A DNA stretch of 64,000 nt, taken from positions 1 to 64,000 of the forward strand of contig CAMEDD010000002.1 of NCBI GenBank assembly GCA_945913285.1, in the 5' to 3' direction. This document shows positions 1 through 8,082 of the stretch, one piece after another (the first letter of the stretch is position 1; every line of letters starts with the position of its first letter). Origin of the DNA: Candidatus Sulfopaludibacter sp. SbA3. Its GTDB lineage: Bacteria; Pseudomonadota; Alphaproteobacteria; Caulobacterales; Hyphomonadaceae. A program made the translations under genes and the position numbers. The notes under the pieces were generated by a model that saw only the letters and a list, made by a program, of their open reading frames with translations, was not told where the DNA came from and did not search any database.

Positions 1-252
1 AGGGCGGCACATCGGATCGACGGGACAGAAATCGTATTCCGGTTCCGCGTGACCGAGCGCCAGACGAACAGCTTGCCGGTCGCTTTCAAGGCGCGGCTCG
101 ACCAGCTCGCCTCCGAAGGAGTCCTGAGTCTCGCCTGTTTTCTCGACACTCAGGCCGGACTTTGCGTGCCCTCGAGCGCCTTAGGTTCTGCTCCCGCATA
201 CAGGTCTGCGAGCAGCAACTGCGGCCACGGCCGCGGCCACACGACAGGATAG
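1..252 (+). CDS. Possible 3' end of an unidentified gene (partial)
   Basis: Frame 1 is open from the window edge to a TAG at 250-252, and its first ~45 codons have the high-GC third positions of real genes here. The last ~100 bases overlap the opposite-strand dioxygenase gene, which is unusual. A minus-strand frame starting GTG just after the dioxygenase stop is also open to the edge, so the strand is not settled. No family is recognised. Confidence 0.22.
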   Translation, partial: RAAHRIDGTEIVFRFRVTERQTNSLPVAFKARLDQLASEGVLSLACFLDTQAGLCVPSSALGSAPAYRSASSNCGHGRGHTTG

Positions 253-1166
253 TCTTTGGCGAAAAGGGCATCGCCCGGTAATAGGCTGTGGGTCATGCGC
301 GATGAGAAGAAACGACCGGCACGTTTGTGATAGCGCACGTCGTCTCCGCAGTATTGGAGTGAGAACGCGCGCCGGGGGCGATGACTGTTGTTTCCGCCTG
401 ACCCGTGCACTGTTCGCCCTTCATGAATGATCACGTCTCCGGGCTTTACGTCGAAACTGATAATGTCAAAGTCAGCCATGTTGCCTTCGATGTCAGGCAG
501 CTTTGGAAGACCAGAGGCAGGAAGAGGTGTCTGCGCAACAAGCGCATTCGGGGCAAACAACCTGTTCCACCGGTTTGATCCGCGTACGTACTGCATCGTT
601 CCGTTTGCAGAATCCGCTACATCCAGGGGTATCCAGACCGAAGCACATTTCTGTCCCTTGGCCTGCATGTAAGAAAGGTCCTGGTGAAAGGCTGTTCTTT
701 GCGCCGTATGCGCAAGTTTGATGAACGCCTCGGCGTCCCAGAAATGCAACCGGCTTGTATCCAGGATATCTGCGAGGAGTTCCGGCAGTCGCGAATCTAA
801 AGCGATGGATCTGACCGCACTTTCATGGCGCCAGAACCCGGTATCATACAGAAACAATCCATCCTTTGCAGCGTCCTCTGCTTCCCGCAACGGACGTGCT
901 TCCGGGTCGGCGCGTATCGCGCGCCGCAATGCCGCCAGATCAAAGTCCGGTGTGCCAAAGGACTCCCCCCGCCCGGCCGGCTCCCAGAGGTCGCGGGCGA
1001 ATGCATCAAGGTTCAGCCCTTTGAGCGCTGTGAGATGCGCTTCGATCTGGGCGTCTGCAACGGCGCGAAGCCCTTCGACTTCGGACGGCGCCAGCACATC
1101 GCGAAGACACACAACGCCGTCTTCTTTGAACCTCTCACTATAGGAGAGATGAGCGAGTGCGGTCAT
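150..1166 (-). CDS. Phytanoyl-CoA dioxygenase (PhyH) family protein
   Basis: 338 aa, probably an Fe(II)/2-oxoglutarate-dependent hydroxylase of the PhyH superfamily acting in the cytoplasm; there is no signal peptide. The facial triad is visible: His161 and Asp163 in the segment AFHQDLSYMQ, and the distal His254 in HEGRTVHGSGGN. An Arg a few residues later (SHRPRRAFSLQYCGDD) is placed to bind 2-oxoglutarate. The N-terminal half is the usual variable substrate-facing part, so the substrate (acyl-CoA, alkyl or secondary metabolite) cannot be named. The gene lies 170 bases downstream of the LuxR-type regulator on the same strand and may be its target (inference). The ATG at 1166 gives a full-length family member. 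Confidence 0.85.
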   Translation of the reverse strand: MTALAHLSYSERFKEDGVVCLRDVLAPSEVEGLRAVADAQIEAHLTALKGLNLDAFARDLWEPAGRGESFGTPDFDLAALRRAIRADPEARPLREAEDAAKDGLFLYDTGFWRHESAVRSIALDSRLPELLADILDTSRLHFWDAEAFIKLAHTAQRTAFHQDLSYMQAKGQKCASVWIPLDVADSANGTMQYVRGSNRWNRLFAPNALVAQTPLPASGLPKLPDIEGNMADFDIISFDVKPGDVIIHEGRTVHGSGGNNSHRPRRAFSLQYCGDDVRYHKRAGRFFSSRMTHSLLPGDALFAKDYPVVWPRPWPQLLLADLYAGAEPKALEGTQSPA

Positions 1167-1310
1167 TGCCAGGCCGGCCCATCGCCGAGCTGGGGAAAGA
1201 GCGACGTTTTGCCCGCTACGTCCGGCTCTTCTGGCAAAATTGAGTCTTCAGGCAAAACGGCTCCACTCCACAGTGAAGGTCCTATCTCGTCTACCTGCAA
1301 TTGGGTCCGC

Positions 1311-1330
1311 AAGGCCCCGAAAGGGGACTT
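1311..1330 (-). terminator. Weak hairpin downstream of the luxR-type gene
   Basis: AAGGCCCC-GAAA-GGGGACTT folds into an 8-bp stem with one G-A mismatch and a GAAA tetraloop, just past the luxR stop. On the minus strand it is not followed by a clear T run, so it may be only a weak terminator or an mRNA 3'-end hairpin. Confidence 0.3.
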
Positions 1331-1336
1331 GACGGC

Positions 1337-2047
1337 CTAAACCATTAACTTTGCCGCAACCGCGATCGCTACGGCCTGAGCGGTATTGCGTGCGCCGAGC
1401 TTGCGGCGAGCGCGTTTCAGGGCGTCCTTGGCACTGTCGGCGGCGATTCCAAGGATGTCAGCTGTTTCAGGCGTGCTCTTGCCGCCGGCAGCACATTGCA
1501 GGGCTGCGCGCTCCAGCGATGTCAGTCCGTAGTTCTGCTCATAGACAAAGGGGCCGAGCAGCGCTTCCAGCCGGTGGAAGGCGGCCGTATAGACGCGGTG
1601 CATGTTGTCGATCTCTTCCGGTACCAGCCCTCGTCCGGCGCCGCACAGGCTTATTCCGCCGGGCGTGCCATTAAGGCCAAAGATCGGAAATGACATTCCA
1701 TCCTCAAAACCGAACGTGCGGACAATCGACAGCATCGTGTGTTTCGGTGGCGGATCAGTCCGGTGCACCGCTGACCAGCGATACGGCGCCGACGCGCGCA
1801 GCATCCCGTGAATGACCGGATCATACAGAAAAGCGTCGGACTTTTGCAGCCGGTCGAACATCTCGGAAGGGCATGTCGAGATCAGGAACCTGACATGGCG
1901 CGCATGCGACATTGGATTGGTCATGTGGCCGAGCATCAGCACAGGAAAATCGTGCCTGGCGCTGAACTCCGACACCCGCTCGACAATCTCGGAAGGGCTG
2001 TGCGAGGATTGGAATCCCGCAATCAGTCCGTTAACGTCTTTGCTCAT
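1337..2047 (-). CDS. LuxR-family regulator without a synthase (LuxR solo)
   Basis: 236 aa with the two-domain LuxR plan: an autoinducer-binding-type domain (about residues 20-160) and a C-terminal LuxR helix-turn-helix (about 172-236, LTSLERAALQCAAGGKST onward). The domain keeps the equivalents of the TraR-type Asp (YDPVIHGML), the downstream Trp (YRWSAV) and the glycine-rich strand (FGLNGTPGGISL). Where classical acyl-homoserine-lactone receptors have a Trp...Tyr pair (residue ~60 region) it has Phe and Leu, which may mean a different ligand (inference). No luxI lies in the window. It probably controls the dioxygenase gene downstream on the same strand, but no clear lux box was found. Confidence 0.85.
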   Translation of the reverse strand: MSKDVNGLIAGFQSSHSPSEIVERVSEFSARHDFPVLMLGHMTNPMSHARHVRFLISTCPSEMFDRLQKSDAFLYDPVIHGMLRASAPYRWSAVHRTDPPPKHTMLSIVRTFGFEDGMSFPIFGLNGTPGGISLCGAGRGLVPEEIDNMHRVYTAAFHRLEALLGPFVYEQNYGLTSLERAALQCAAGGKSTPETADILGIAADSAKDALKRARRKLGARNTAQAVAIAVAAKLMV

Positions 2048-2474
2048 GCATTCCCCAACGTCCGGTCCGTCGTCTGGCCGTCACCCCGGCTGCAACCTTG
2101 CGGAATAACCGCTTCAACGCAAGCAAAATGGTGTTCGGTCAGAGCCCTTCTGCCTTGCGGCTTCCGCAATGGACGCCGGCGAAATCTGGCGGCGTAGTCT
2201 CGACGAGTATTGATCTGCAAATTTATGTATCTTTTGATCAGCAGGTCACAGGTTCGAACCCTGTTGGGCACACCAATCCATCCCCACACACGCGCCCGTC
2301 TTGCTGCACCATCTTCATTGAGATGACGGCGCAGATACGCTTTACGCCGGTCCCGCGAGGGAGTAGTTCGCTTACCAATATGAAGTTTGTGACAGATTGC
2401 ATTGCGCAGCCCGCCCCGCTTCAGCTTCCATCCGTGGGCACGGAACAACAGGGGCCTTCACAGGCTAGTCGAGC
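2048..2474. other. Gene-free stretch containing a tRNA 3' fragment
   Basis: 427 bases between the luxR-type start and exoD. An open minus-strand frame (2044-2448) exists, but its middle is simply the reverse translation of a tRNA 3' half, so it is not a gene. Apart from that fragment (2231-2275) and presumably the luxR and exoD promoters, I see no repeat, hairpin or coding signal here. Confidence 0.6.
2231..2275 (+). pseudogene. 3' half of a tRNA (Lys-UUU-like), probable attachment-site scar
   Basis: From 2231 the sequence reads as a canonical tRNA from the anticodon loop onward: loop CTTTTGA, anticodon-stem strand TCAGC, variable AGGTC, a perfect 5-bp T-stem (ACAGG/CCTGT) around TTCGAAC, acceptor strand TGGGCAC, discriminator A and CCA. 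Upstream there is no pairing anticodon strand (GCTGA needed), no D-arm and no 5' acceptor strand (GTGCCCA needed). By position the anticodon is TTT, with G where tRNA-Lys normally has A37. A tRNA 3' half beginning at the anticodon is what tyrosine-recombinase integration leaves at the far end of an element. No integrase is in the window. Confidence 0.75.
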
Positions 2475-3200
2475 ATGTCGAGCCTGAATAACGAAGACAG
2501 CCCACCCGGCGAGGGCGCAGGCCCTCTCCAGGTAAGCCCTCAGCCCGTGCCCGAGCTCGATAATCCAGCCGCGCGAGGGATCGACGCCCTGCACGGCTCG
2601 GCGTCGGATATCCTGCGCCAGATATCCGACCTCGCCGATGAAACCGAAATCTCGTTCGGCGCCATTGTTGACGCCCTCGAAGAGCGCGCATTCGGCATGC
2701 TGATCTTCCTGTTTGCGATCCCGGCGATGATCCCGTTTCTCGTGGGCATCCAGTCTTTCGTAGCCTTGCCCATCGCGCTGCTCGCCGGTCAGATGGTGGT
2801 CGGCCAACGCCGCCCCTGGCTGCCGCGGCGCATCCGTGTGCACACGATCAGCATGTCCACTTTCCGCAAAATGACCAAGGCGGTCATTCCCTGGCTGCTG
2901 CGGATCGAGCGGCTTGCGAAGCCGCGCCTGCGCTTCCTCGCGGGCCGGGGCGCTGAGCCCTTGTTGGCTATTCTGATGCTGATTTTCGCCGCCATCGTAG
3001 CCATCCCTGGGCCGGGCACGAATGGCGTTCCGGGTGTTGCCATCGCCTTGATGGCGCTTGCCATGATCGAGCGCGACGGCGTTCTTGCGATCATCGGTAG
3101 TGTGCTTGGCGTCGTCTATTGCGTCCTGTTCCTGACGCTGGGGTATGCGGCGATAGGCTTCGCGATGGATCAGTTCATGCGCCTCTTTCATGGCGGCTAA
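2475..3200 (+). CDS. ExoD-family inner-membrane protein
   Basis: 241 aa. After a ~45-residue soluble N-terminus comes a conserved region (SFGAIVDALEERAFGMLIFL, then FAIPAMIPFLVG) characteristic of the ExoD family, followed by several hydrophobic segments up to the C-terminus, including a glycine/proline-rich turn (IPGPGTNGVPGVAIALMAL). ExoD was named for an exopolysaccharide defect in rhizobia, but its biochemical role is unknown. It is an integral inner-membrane protein, probably monocistronic: its stop is 111 bases before the sulfatase start. ATG at 2475. Confidence 0.85.
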   Translation: MSSLNNEDSPPGEGAGPLQVSPQPVPELDNPAARGIDALHGSASDILRQISDLADETEISFGAIVDALEERAFGMLIFLFAIPAMIPFLVGIQSFVALPIALLAGQMVVGQRRPWLPRRIRVHTISMSTFRKMTKAVIPWLLRIERLAKPRLRFLAGRGAEPLLAILMLIFAAIVAIPGPGTNGVPGVAIALMALAMIERDGVLAIIGSVLGVVYCVLFLTLGYAAIGFAMDQFMRLFHGG

Positions 3201-3311
3201 CCGATACTGGCACACGGGTGCATCTTGATCCCGGGACATAACGGTTCCATCCAGTGTCGAGTTCACCAACATCCGCGGCGTTCAGGCTGGCAGAAGAGAC
3301 TGGCAACATTT

Positions 3312-5093
3312 ATGGTAGGGGTCATGTCGCGGATCTTTCTGGCAATCGCGTTTTCAGTGCTGGTGCTGTCATCGCGCGTCGAGGCGCAGACGGCTGCGCA
3401 GCCCGCGCGCCCAAACTTCGTGATCCTGTTGATCGACGATGCGGCCTTCATGGACCTCGGCATCTATGGCGGGGAGGCTCGTACGCCCAACATCGATACG
3501 CTGGCATCGGGCGGCGCAATGTTTACGCGTTACTACTCATCTCCACTCTGCTCGCCCTCGCGCGCCATGCTTCTCACCGGAATGGACAGCCACCTCACAG
3601 GCGTCTCCACCATTCCGGAAGTTCTGCCCAAGGAACATGAAGGTCAGCCCGGATATACGATGCGACTCGAGCCGGGGGTCGCAACGCTGGCCGACCGTCT
3701 GAAGCCGCTCGGATACCGCACGCTGATGACCGGAAAATGGCATCTCGGCAGCGGCAAGGGCGATCTGCCGGTGGCGCATGGTTTCGAGCGCTCGTTCGCG
3801 CTGGATGCCTCGGGGGCCGACAACTGGGAAGACAAGTCCTACATGCCTTACTACGCCGACGCGCCCTGGTATGAGGACGGCAAGCCGGCGAGCTTGCCGG
3901 AGGATTTCTATTCATCCGCCTTCATTGTGGACAAGATGGTGTCGTATCTCGAAGAAGGTCCGTCCACGGAGCCCTTCTTCGCCTACCTCGGATTTCAGGC
4001 AGTTCACATCCCCGTCCAGGCGCCCGCCGAGTTCACGGCGAAATACAAAGGCGTTTATGATGCCGGATGGGACGAGACACGCCTTGCCCGGTGGGGGCGC
4101 GCCAAGGCGCAGGGCTTCGTTCCTGAAGACGCCGCCCTCGCGCCGATGCCGGATCACTTTCGCGCATGGGCCTCGCTGTCGCCGGAAGAGCAAAAGCTCT
4201 ACGCTGCTCGGATGGAGGTCAATGCCGGCATGCTCGAGGCGATGGATTTCCACATTGGGCGCCTGGTCGCGCACCTGAAGTCGACGGGCCAGTTCGAGAA
4301 TACGGTCTTCGTGGTTACCTCCGACAACGGCCCGGAGCCATCCCGCGGCGACACTGACCCGCGGATGAAGTTCTGGATGAGCATGAACGGCTATCATCTG
4401 GATGCAGAGGGTATGGGGGAAAAAGGCAGCTGGGCATTTATTGGTCCGGAGTGGGCGATGGCGGCGGCGTCGCCGCACGACAAGTTCAAGTTCCTCGGTT
4501 CTGAAGGCGGCATCCGCGTTCCTTTCATCCTGTCGGGGGCAGGCTTGTCCTCCGGCAGGAGGATCGACGCCCGGGCGCACGTCACCGATATCGCGCCGAC
4601 CTTGCTGGCGCTCGCCGGCGCACCGGCAGACCTCGACGGCGCCAAACCCATCACCGGACGGAGTCTCCTGCCGCTATTGCGCGGCGAGACAGACGCCGTG
4701 TACGGGCCCGGCGACGCCATCGTCATCGAAGTATCCGGCAACGCCGCTGTCATCAAAGGCGATTACAAGCTGACGCGTAACCAGAAGCCGCACGGGGATG
4801 CCCGGTGGCGGCTTTACGACCTTTCCAAAGACCCAGGCGAAACCGAAGATCTCAGCGCGTCCTATCCAGAAACTTATGATGATCTGCAGACGGAGTATGC
4901 CAGCTATAGCCGCCGCGTCGGCGTGCTGGAAGTGCCTCCCGGCTACGACTCACTCGCGGAAGTCACGCGCCATTCGATGGCACGCCAGGCAAAGCAATAC
5001 GGGCCGGTCCTGATCGGTGCGGGAGCCGGCGCGGTGCTCGCTCTTGCGGCCGGCGTTTTTTTCTGGCGCCGCCGCCGCTCAAGAAGGGATTGA
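3312..5093 (+). CDS. Type-I sulfatase, exported and C-terminally membrane-anchored
   Basis: 593 aa from the ATG at 3312 (an ATG at 3324 is equally possible; an upstream TTG at 3225 would only add residues before the signal peptide). A signal peptide (MSRIFLAIAFSVLVLSSRVEA) precedes the alkaline-phosphatase-fold sulfatase domain. Metal ligands DD (about residues 42-43) and the signature CSPSR, Cys80, are present. That Cys must be converted to formylglycine for hydrolysis of sulfate esters. A later metal-site segment VTSDNGPEPS is also present. The C-terminus has a hydrophobic segment and an Arg-rich tail (AGVFFWRRRRSRRD), which would anchor it to the inner membrane facing the periplasm. A candidate maturase is encoded at 8691-9623. 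Substrate unknown. Confidence 0.92.
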   Translation: MVGVMSRIFLAIAFSVLVLSSRVEAQTAAQPARPNFVILLIDDAAFMDLGIYGGEARTPNIDTLASGGAMFTRYYSSPLCSPSRAMLLTGMDSHLTGVSTIPEVLPKEHEGQPGYTMRLEPGVATLADRLKPLGYRTLMTGKWHLGSGKGDLPVAHGFERSFALDASGADNWEDKSYMPYYADAPWYEDGKPASLPEDFYSSAFIVDKMVSYLEEGPSTEPFFAYLGFQAVHIPVQAPAEFTAKYKGVYDAGWDETRLARWGRAKAQGFVPEDAALAPMPDHFRAWASLSPEEQKLYAARMEVNAGMLEAMDFHIGRLVAHLKSTGQFENTVFVVTSDNGPEPSRGDTDPRMKFWMSMNGYHLDAEGMGEKGSWAFIGPEWAMAAASPHDKFKFLGSEGGIRVPFILSGAGLSSGRRIDARAHVTDIAPTLLALAGAPADLDGAKPITGRSLLPLLRGETDAVYGPGDAIVIEVSGNAAVIKGDYKLTRNQKPHGDARWRLYDLSKDPGETEDLSASYPETYDDLQTEYASYSRRVGVLEVPPGYDSLAEVTRHSMARQAKQYGPVLIGAGAGAVLALAAGVFFWRRRRSRRD

Positions 5094-5120
5094 TCCGGGC
5101 TTGAGTAGGGTTTGATAATG

Positions 5121-5137
5121 TGGCACGAATAGTGCCG
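5121..5137. promoter_or_regulatory. Palindromic operator candidate, copy 1
   Basis: TGGCACGAATAGTGCCG, a 5+5 inverted repeat (GGCAC/GTGCC) with a 5-base AT-rich spacer, 95 bases before the DsbA-like gene. It matches the 17-bp palindrome at 12750-12766 in 11 of 17 positions (TGGCAnnAnTAnTGCC) with identical spacing. The TetR gene at 8083 is the obvious candidate to bind both (inference). Confidence 0.55.
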
Positions 5138-5231
5138 TAATCTCAGTTATGACGACAAGGCACCCTCGATGGCTCGCCCGCGCACGCGCCGCAGGCAAAC
5201 CGTTTTGGCGCTGCGCGCGAGGCATGAGCCG

Positions 5232-6512
5232 ATGACGATCAAATCCTTTCTGGTGTCACGCGTCGCCGCAAGCATCACGAGCGAAAAGAGGCTCAAGCGT
5301 AACCGGGCCATGCAGGAATCGAAACGCCGCGCCGCCTCGGCGCCGCACACTGTTGATTACTTCCATGAGGCCGCGGATCCCTACGCGCACATCTGCCTGC
5401 AGGTCCTGCCGCAACTCGCGGCGCGCTATGATATCCGCCTGAACGTCCACCTCGTTGCACCGCCGCCGGATTGGGCGGCGCCCGAGCGCAGCCGACTTGA
5501 AGCCTATGCCCGGATCGATACGGCGCGTCTCGCGCGCCGGGCCGGGCTGCAATTCATCGATCCTGGCCGCCAGCCCGAAGTTGGCCAGATCCAAACCGCC
5601 AATGCGCGTTTTGCTACTGCGATTGATGGTGGATCGTTTCTCGTCGATGCGCTTCAGATCAGCAACGATCTCTGGAGCGGAAAGCTTTCCGGCTCCGCAG
5701 GACCTGCCACCGGCCTAGACGCCCGCCTTGCGGCAGGGAGCCAGAAGCGTGAAGAGCTTGGGCATTATCTCGGCGCCACCTTCAACTATGCTGGCGAGTG
5801 GTACTGGGGGCTCGACCGCTTGCACTATCTCGAAGCGCGCCTGACCGAACTTGGCGCGCAGAGACCCGGAGTGGGTAACGCCGCTATCTTGTCGCCGCTG
5901 GCCGTACCGTCCGGAACCGGCCGAAGCGCAACCACGCCGGAGTTGCACTACTACCTATCCTTCAGAAGTCCGTACACGTACATTGTTGTCGCCCGCGCCA
6001 AGGTGCTGGCCGATGCCTATGGCGCCGAACTGAAGCTGCGCTACGTCCTGCCCATGGTCATGCGCGGCCTGCCGGTGCCGCGCATAAAAAGGCAGTATAT
6101 CACGTTCGATACGGCCCGCGAAGCTCGCCGCCACGGCGTGCCGTTCGGCAAGATCGCAGACCCGGTTGGCAAGCCCGTGGAGCGCGGCTATTCGATCCTG
6201 CCCTGGGCGCAGGCGCAGGGCAGGGGCTATGAATTCTGCCAGGCCTTTCTCGCCGGAGTCTGGTCGCAGGGCATCGATGCCGGCAGCGATTCCGGCTTGC
6301 GCCAGATTGTAGAGGCTGCTGGCCTCGACTGGAACACCGCTCGCCAGCAGCTGGACACAGACACCTGGCGCGCCGAGGCAGAAGCCAACCGCGCCGAAAT
6401 GATGGCCCTCGGGGTCTGGGGCGTCCCCAGCTTCCGGGTGGGCGATGTGATCACCTGGGGCCAGGACCGCCTCTGGGTGATCGAGGAAGAATTGAAACGT
6501 CAGGCCGGATAA
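5232..6512 (+). CDS. Double DsbA/kappa-GST-like (2-hydroxychromene-2-carboxylate isomerase family) protein
   Basis: 426 aa from the ATG at 5232; the 5169 ATG only adds an Arg-rich, low-complexity lead. Two tandem thioredoxin-fold domains of the DsbA/HCCA-isomerase family are visible: about residues 30-200 (opening VDYFHEAADPYAH) and 235-426 (opening HYYLSFRSPYTY, closing GVWGVPSFRVGD and WGQDRLWVIEEEL). The second carries the SPYTY-type motif where family members place the glutathione-activating Ser. The first has ADPYAH and looks degenerate. Neither has a CXXC, so disulfide exchange is unlikely. It is probably a cytoplasmic glutathione-dependent isomerase or transferase in the island's catabolic pathway. 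It is followed 21 bases later by the DUF1330 gene. Confidence 0.85.
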   Translation: MTIKSFLVSRVAASITSEKRLKRNRAMQESKRRAASAPHTVDYFHEAADPYAHICLQVLPQLAARYDIRLNVHLVAPPPDWAAPERSRLEAYARIDTARLARRAGLQFIDPGRQPEVGQIQTANARFATAIDGGSFLVDALQISNDLWSGKLSGSAGPATGLDARLAAGSQKREELGHYLGATFNYAGEWYWGLDRLHYLEARLTELGAQRPGVGNAAILSPLAVPSGTGRSATTPELHYYLSFRSPYTYIVVARAKVLADAYGAELKLRYVLPMVMRGLPVPRIKRQYITFDTAREARRHGVPFGKIADPVGKPVERGYSILPWAQAQGRGYEFCQAFLAGVWSQGIDAGSDSGLRQIVEAAGLDWNTARQQLDTDTWRAEAEANRAEMMALGVWGVPSFRVGDVITWGQDRLWVIEEELKRQAG

Positions 6513-6533
6513 TCCGGCTAAGGAGGAATAAAC

Positions 6534-6992
6534 ATGCAGGTATTGAACGAAGTTTTCCCGACCGATCCCGCCCGGTTCTCGGCGATGATGGAGAAGGGAC
6601 CCGACGGCCCCATCTTCATGATCAATCTCCTGAAGTTCAAGGAAAAGGCCGCGTATGACGATGGCCGCCCTTGCGATCTTTCCGGCCGTGATGCCTACAT
6701 GATCTACGGCCGCGCCGTTGCCGAACTCCTGCCGAAGTTCGACGGGCGCTTCATCTTTGCAGGCGACGTCACCTTCCTGGCCCTCGGCCAGGTCGAAGAG
6801 CTTTGGGACGAAGTCGCCATTGCCATGTATCCCGACCGCGCTTCGATGGTGCGCATGTCTCTCTCCGAGGAGTGGCGCGAAATCGCCGTACACCGCTCCG
6901 CCGGTCTCGAGGGCCAGTTGAACATCGAAACCGTGCTCCCGCAGACCGGTGTTGCCTCACCCTTCCTCGATATGATCAAGGCGATGGGCTGA
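6534..6992 (+). CDS. DUF1330-family protein
   Basis: 152 aa, small cytoplasmic protein with a dimeric alpha/beta-barrel (ferredoxin-like) plan of the DUF1330 type: GPIFMINLLKFKE, then YGRAVAELLPKFDGRFIFAG and YPDRASMVRM, the pattern family members show around their presumed active cleft. The enzyme activity of the family is not established. A near-perfect Shine-Dalgarno (AAGGAGGAATAAAC) precedes the ATG, the strongest in the cluster, suggesting high expression. It lies between the DsbA-like gene (21 bases) and the hydrolase gene (4 bases), clearly in one operon. Confidence 0.82.
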   Translation: MQVLNEVFPTDPARFSAMMEKGPDGPIFMINLLKFKEKAAYDDGRPCDLSGRDAYMIYGRAVAELLPKFDGRFIFAGDVTFLALGQVEELWDEVAIAMYPDRASMVRMSLSEEWREIAVHRSAGLEGQLNIETVLPQTGVASPFLDMIKAMG

Positions 6993-6996
6993 GACC

Positions 6997-8082
6997 ATGG
7001 GCACCATTCGCTGGACTCTCCTCATCGCAGGCGCGGCTGCCGCGCTCCTCTTCGCCGGCGCCCAGGTCTTCCGTGTGCAGATCTCGGAATACCTTTTCGA
7101 ACGCGCCGTAAAGCAGAACATCGGCCGTAACTCTGCCGCGGGTCTGGAAGATGGTCTCCACGTTTACGTTTGCGGCGCGGGCTCCCCGTTCCCCGACCCG
7201 CAGCGCGGCGGCCCCTGTCTTGCTCTCGTCGCCGGCGACCAGCACGTCATCATCGATGCCGGTTCCGGCGGTATCCGGACCTTGACCCGGATGGGCTATC
7301 CCGTCGCCGAGATAGACGCGGTCTTCCTTACCCATCTGCATTCGGATCATTTGGATGGCCTCGGCGAGCTCCTGATGCAGGCCTGGGTCAATGGCGGCCG
7401 GGATGTGCCGATGCCCGTCCACGGGCCAGCCGGCGTCGATGAAGTCGTGAACGGTTTCAACGCCGCCTACCGTATCGACAGCACCTACCGCACCGGCCAT
7501 CACGGCCCGGAAATCGCCAACCCCGAAGGCCGCGGCGGCGCGCCCATCCCGATCACCATGCCAGCTGGGCCCGGCGGCCAGTCCGTTGTCTACGACGCGG
7601 GCGGCCTGACGATCACCGCCTTCAAGGTCAGCCACGCGCCAGTCGAGCCCGCCTATGGCTACCGTGCTGACTACAAGGGCCGTTCGGTCTCGATCAGCGG
7701 CGATTCGATCTACGATTCGAACCTCGTCGCCGCCTCCACTGGTGCAGACCTCCTGTTCCACGATGCGCTCAACCCCGACATGGTTCTGCGCATGCGCGAA
7801 GCGATCGCGCAAGCGGGCAGGGACGACCTCGCCAAGGTGCTGAACGACATCCTTGATTACCATGCCACGCCCGCCGACGCCGCCCGCGCGGCCCAGGACG
7901 CCGGCGCCGCACGCCTTGTCCTCTACCATACCGTCCCCCCCTTGCCGTCAAGGGCGCTCAACGCCTTGTTCATGAAGGACGCCCAGGCTCTATTTGACGG
8001 CCCGATGGAGGTCGCCGAAGATGGCCTCATCTACTCCCTGCCTGCGGCCAATACGTCGATCGAAGTCAAGAAAGCGTTTTGA
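6997..8082 (+). CDS. Membrane-anchored metallo-beta-lactamase-fold hydrolase
   Basis: 361 aa. An N-terminal hydrophobic segment (residues 5-22) acts as a signal anchor or uncleaved signal peptide, placing the catalytic domain in the periplasm. The zinc motif HLHSDH gives His113, His115, Asp117 and His118. Downstream ligands are likely in SGDSIYDSN and the C-terminal YHTVPP. The overall plan resembles RNase Z-like and AtsA-like arylsulfatase or lactonase members of the fold, so it could hydrolyse an ester, lactone or sulfate ester. It starts 4 bases after the DUF1330 stop, and its stop directly abuts the TetR ATG. Confidence 0.85.
   Translation: MGTIRWTLLIAGAAAALLFAGAQVFRVQISEYLFERAVKQNIGRNSAAGLEDGLHVYVCGAGSPFPDPQRGGPCLALVAGDQHVIIDAGSGGIRTLTRMGYPVAEIDAVFLTHLHSDHLDGLGELLMQAWVNGGRDVPMPVHGPAGVDEVVNGFNAAYRIDSTYRTGHHGPEIANPEGRGGAPIPITMPAGPGGQSVVYDAGGLTITAFKVSHAPVEPAYGYRADYKGRSVSISGDSIYDSNLVAASTGADLLFHDALNPDMVLRMREAIAQAGRDDLAKVLNDILDYHATPADAARAAQDAGAARLVLYHTVPPLPSRALNALFMKDAQALFDGPMEVAEDGLIYSLPAANTSIEVKKAF

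Noticed and set aside
1167-1336. Lux box for the LuxR-type regulator
   Set aside because: ACCTGCAATTGGGT looks partly symmetric but does not form a convincing 18-20-bp dyad.
2044-2448. 134-codon minus-strand ORF containing PNRVRTCDLLIKR
   Set aside because: This peptide is the reverse translation of a tRNA 3' half; the ORF has no other family similarity.
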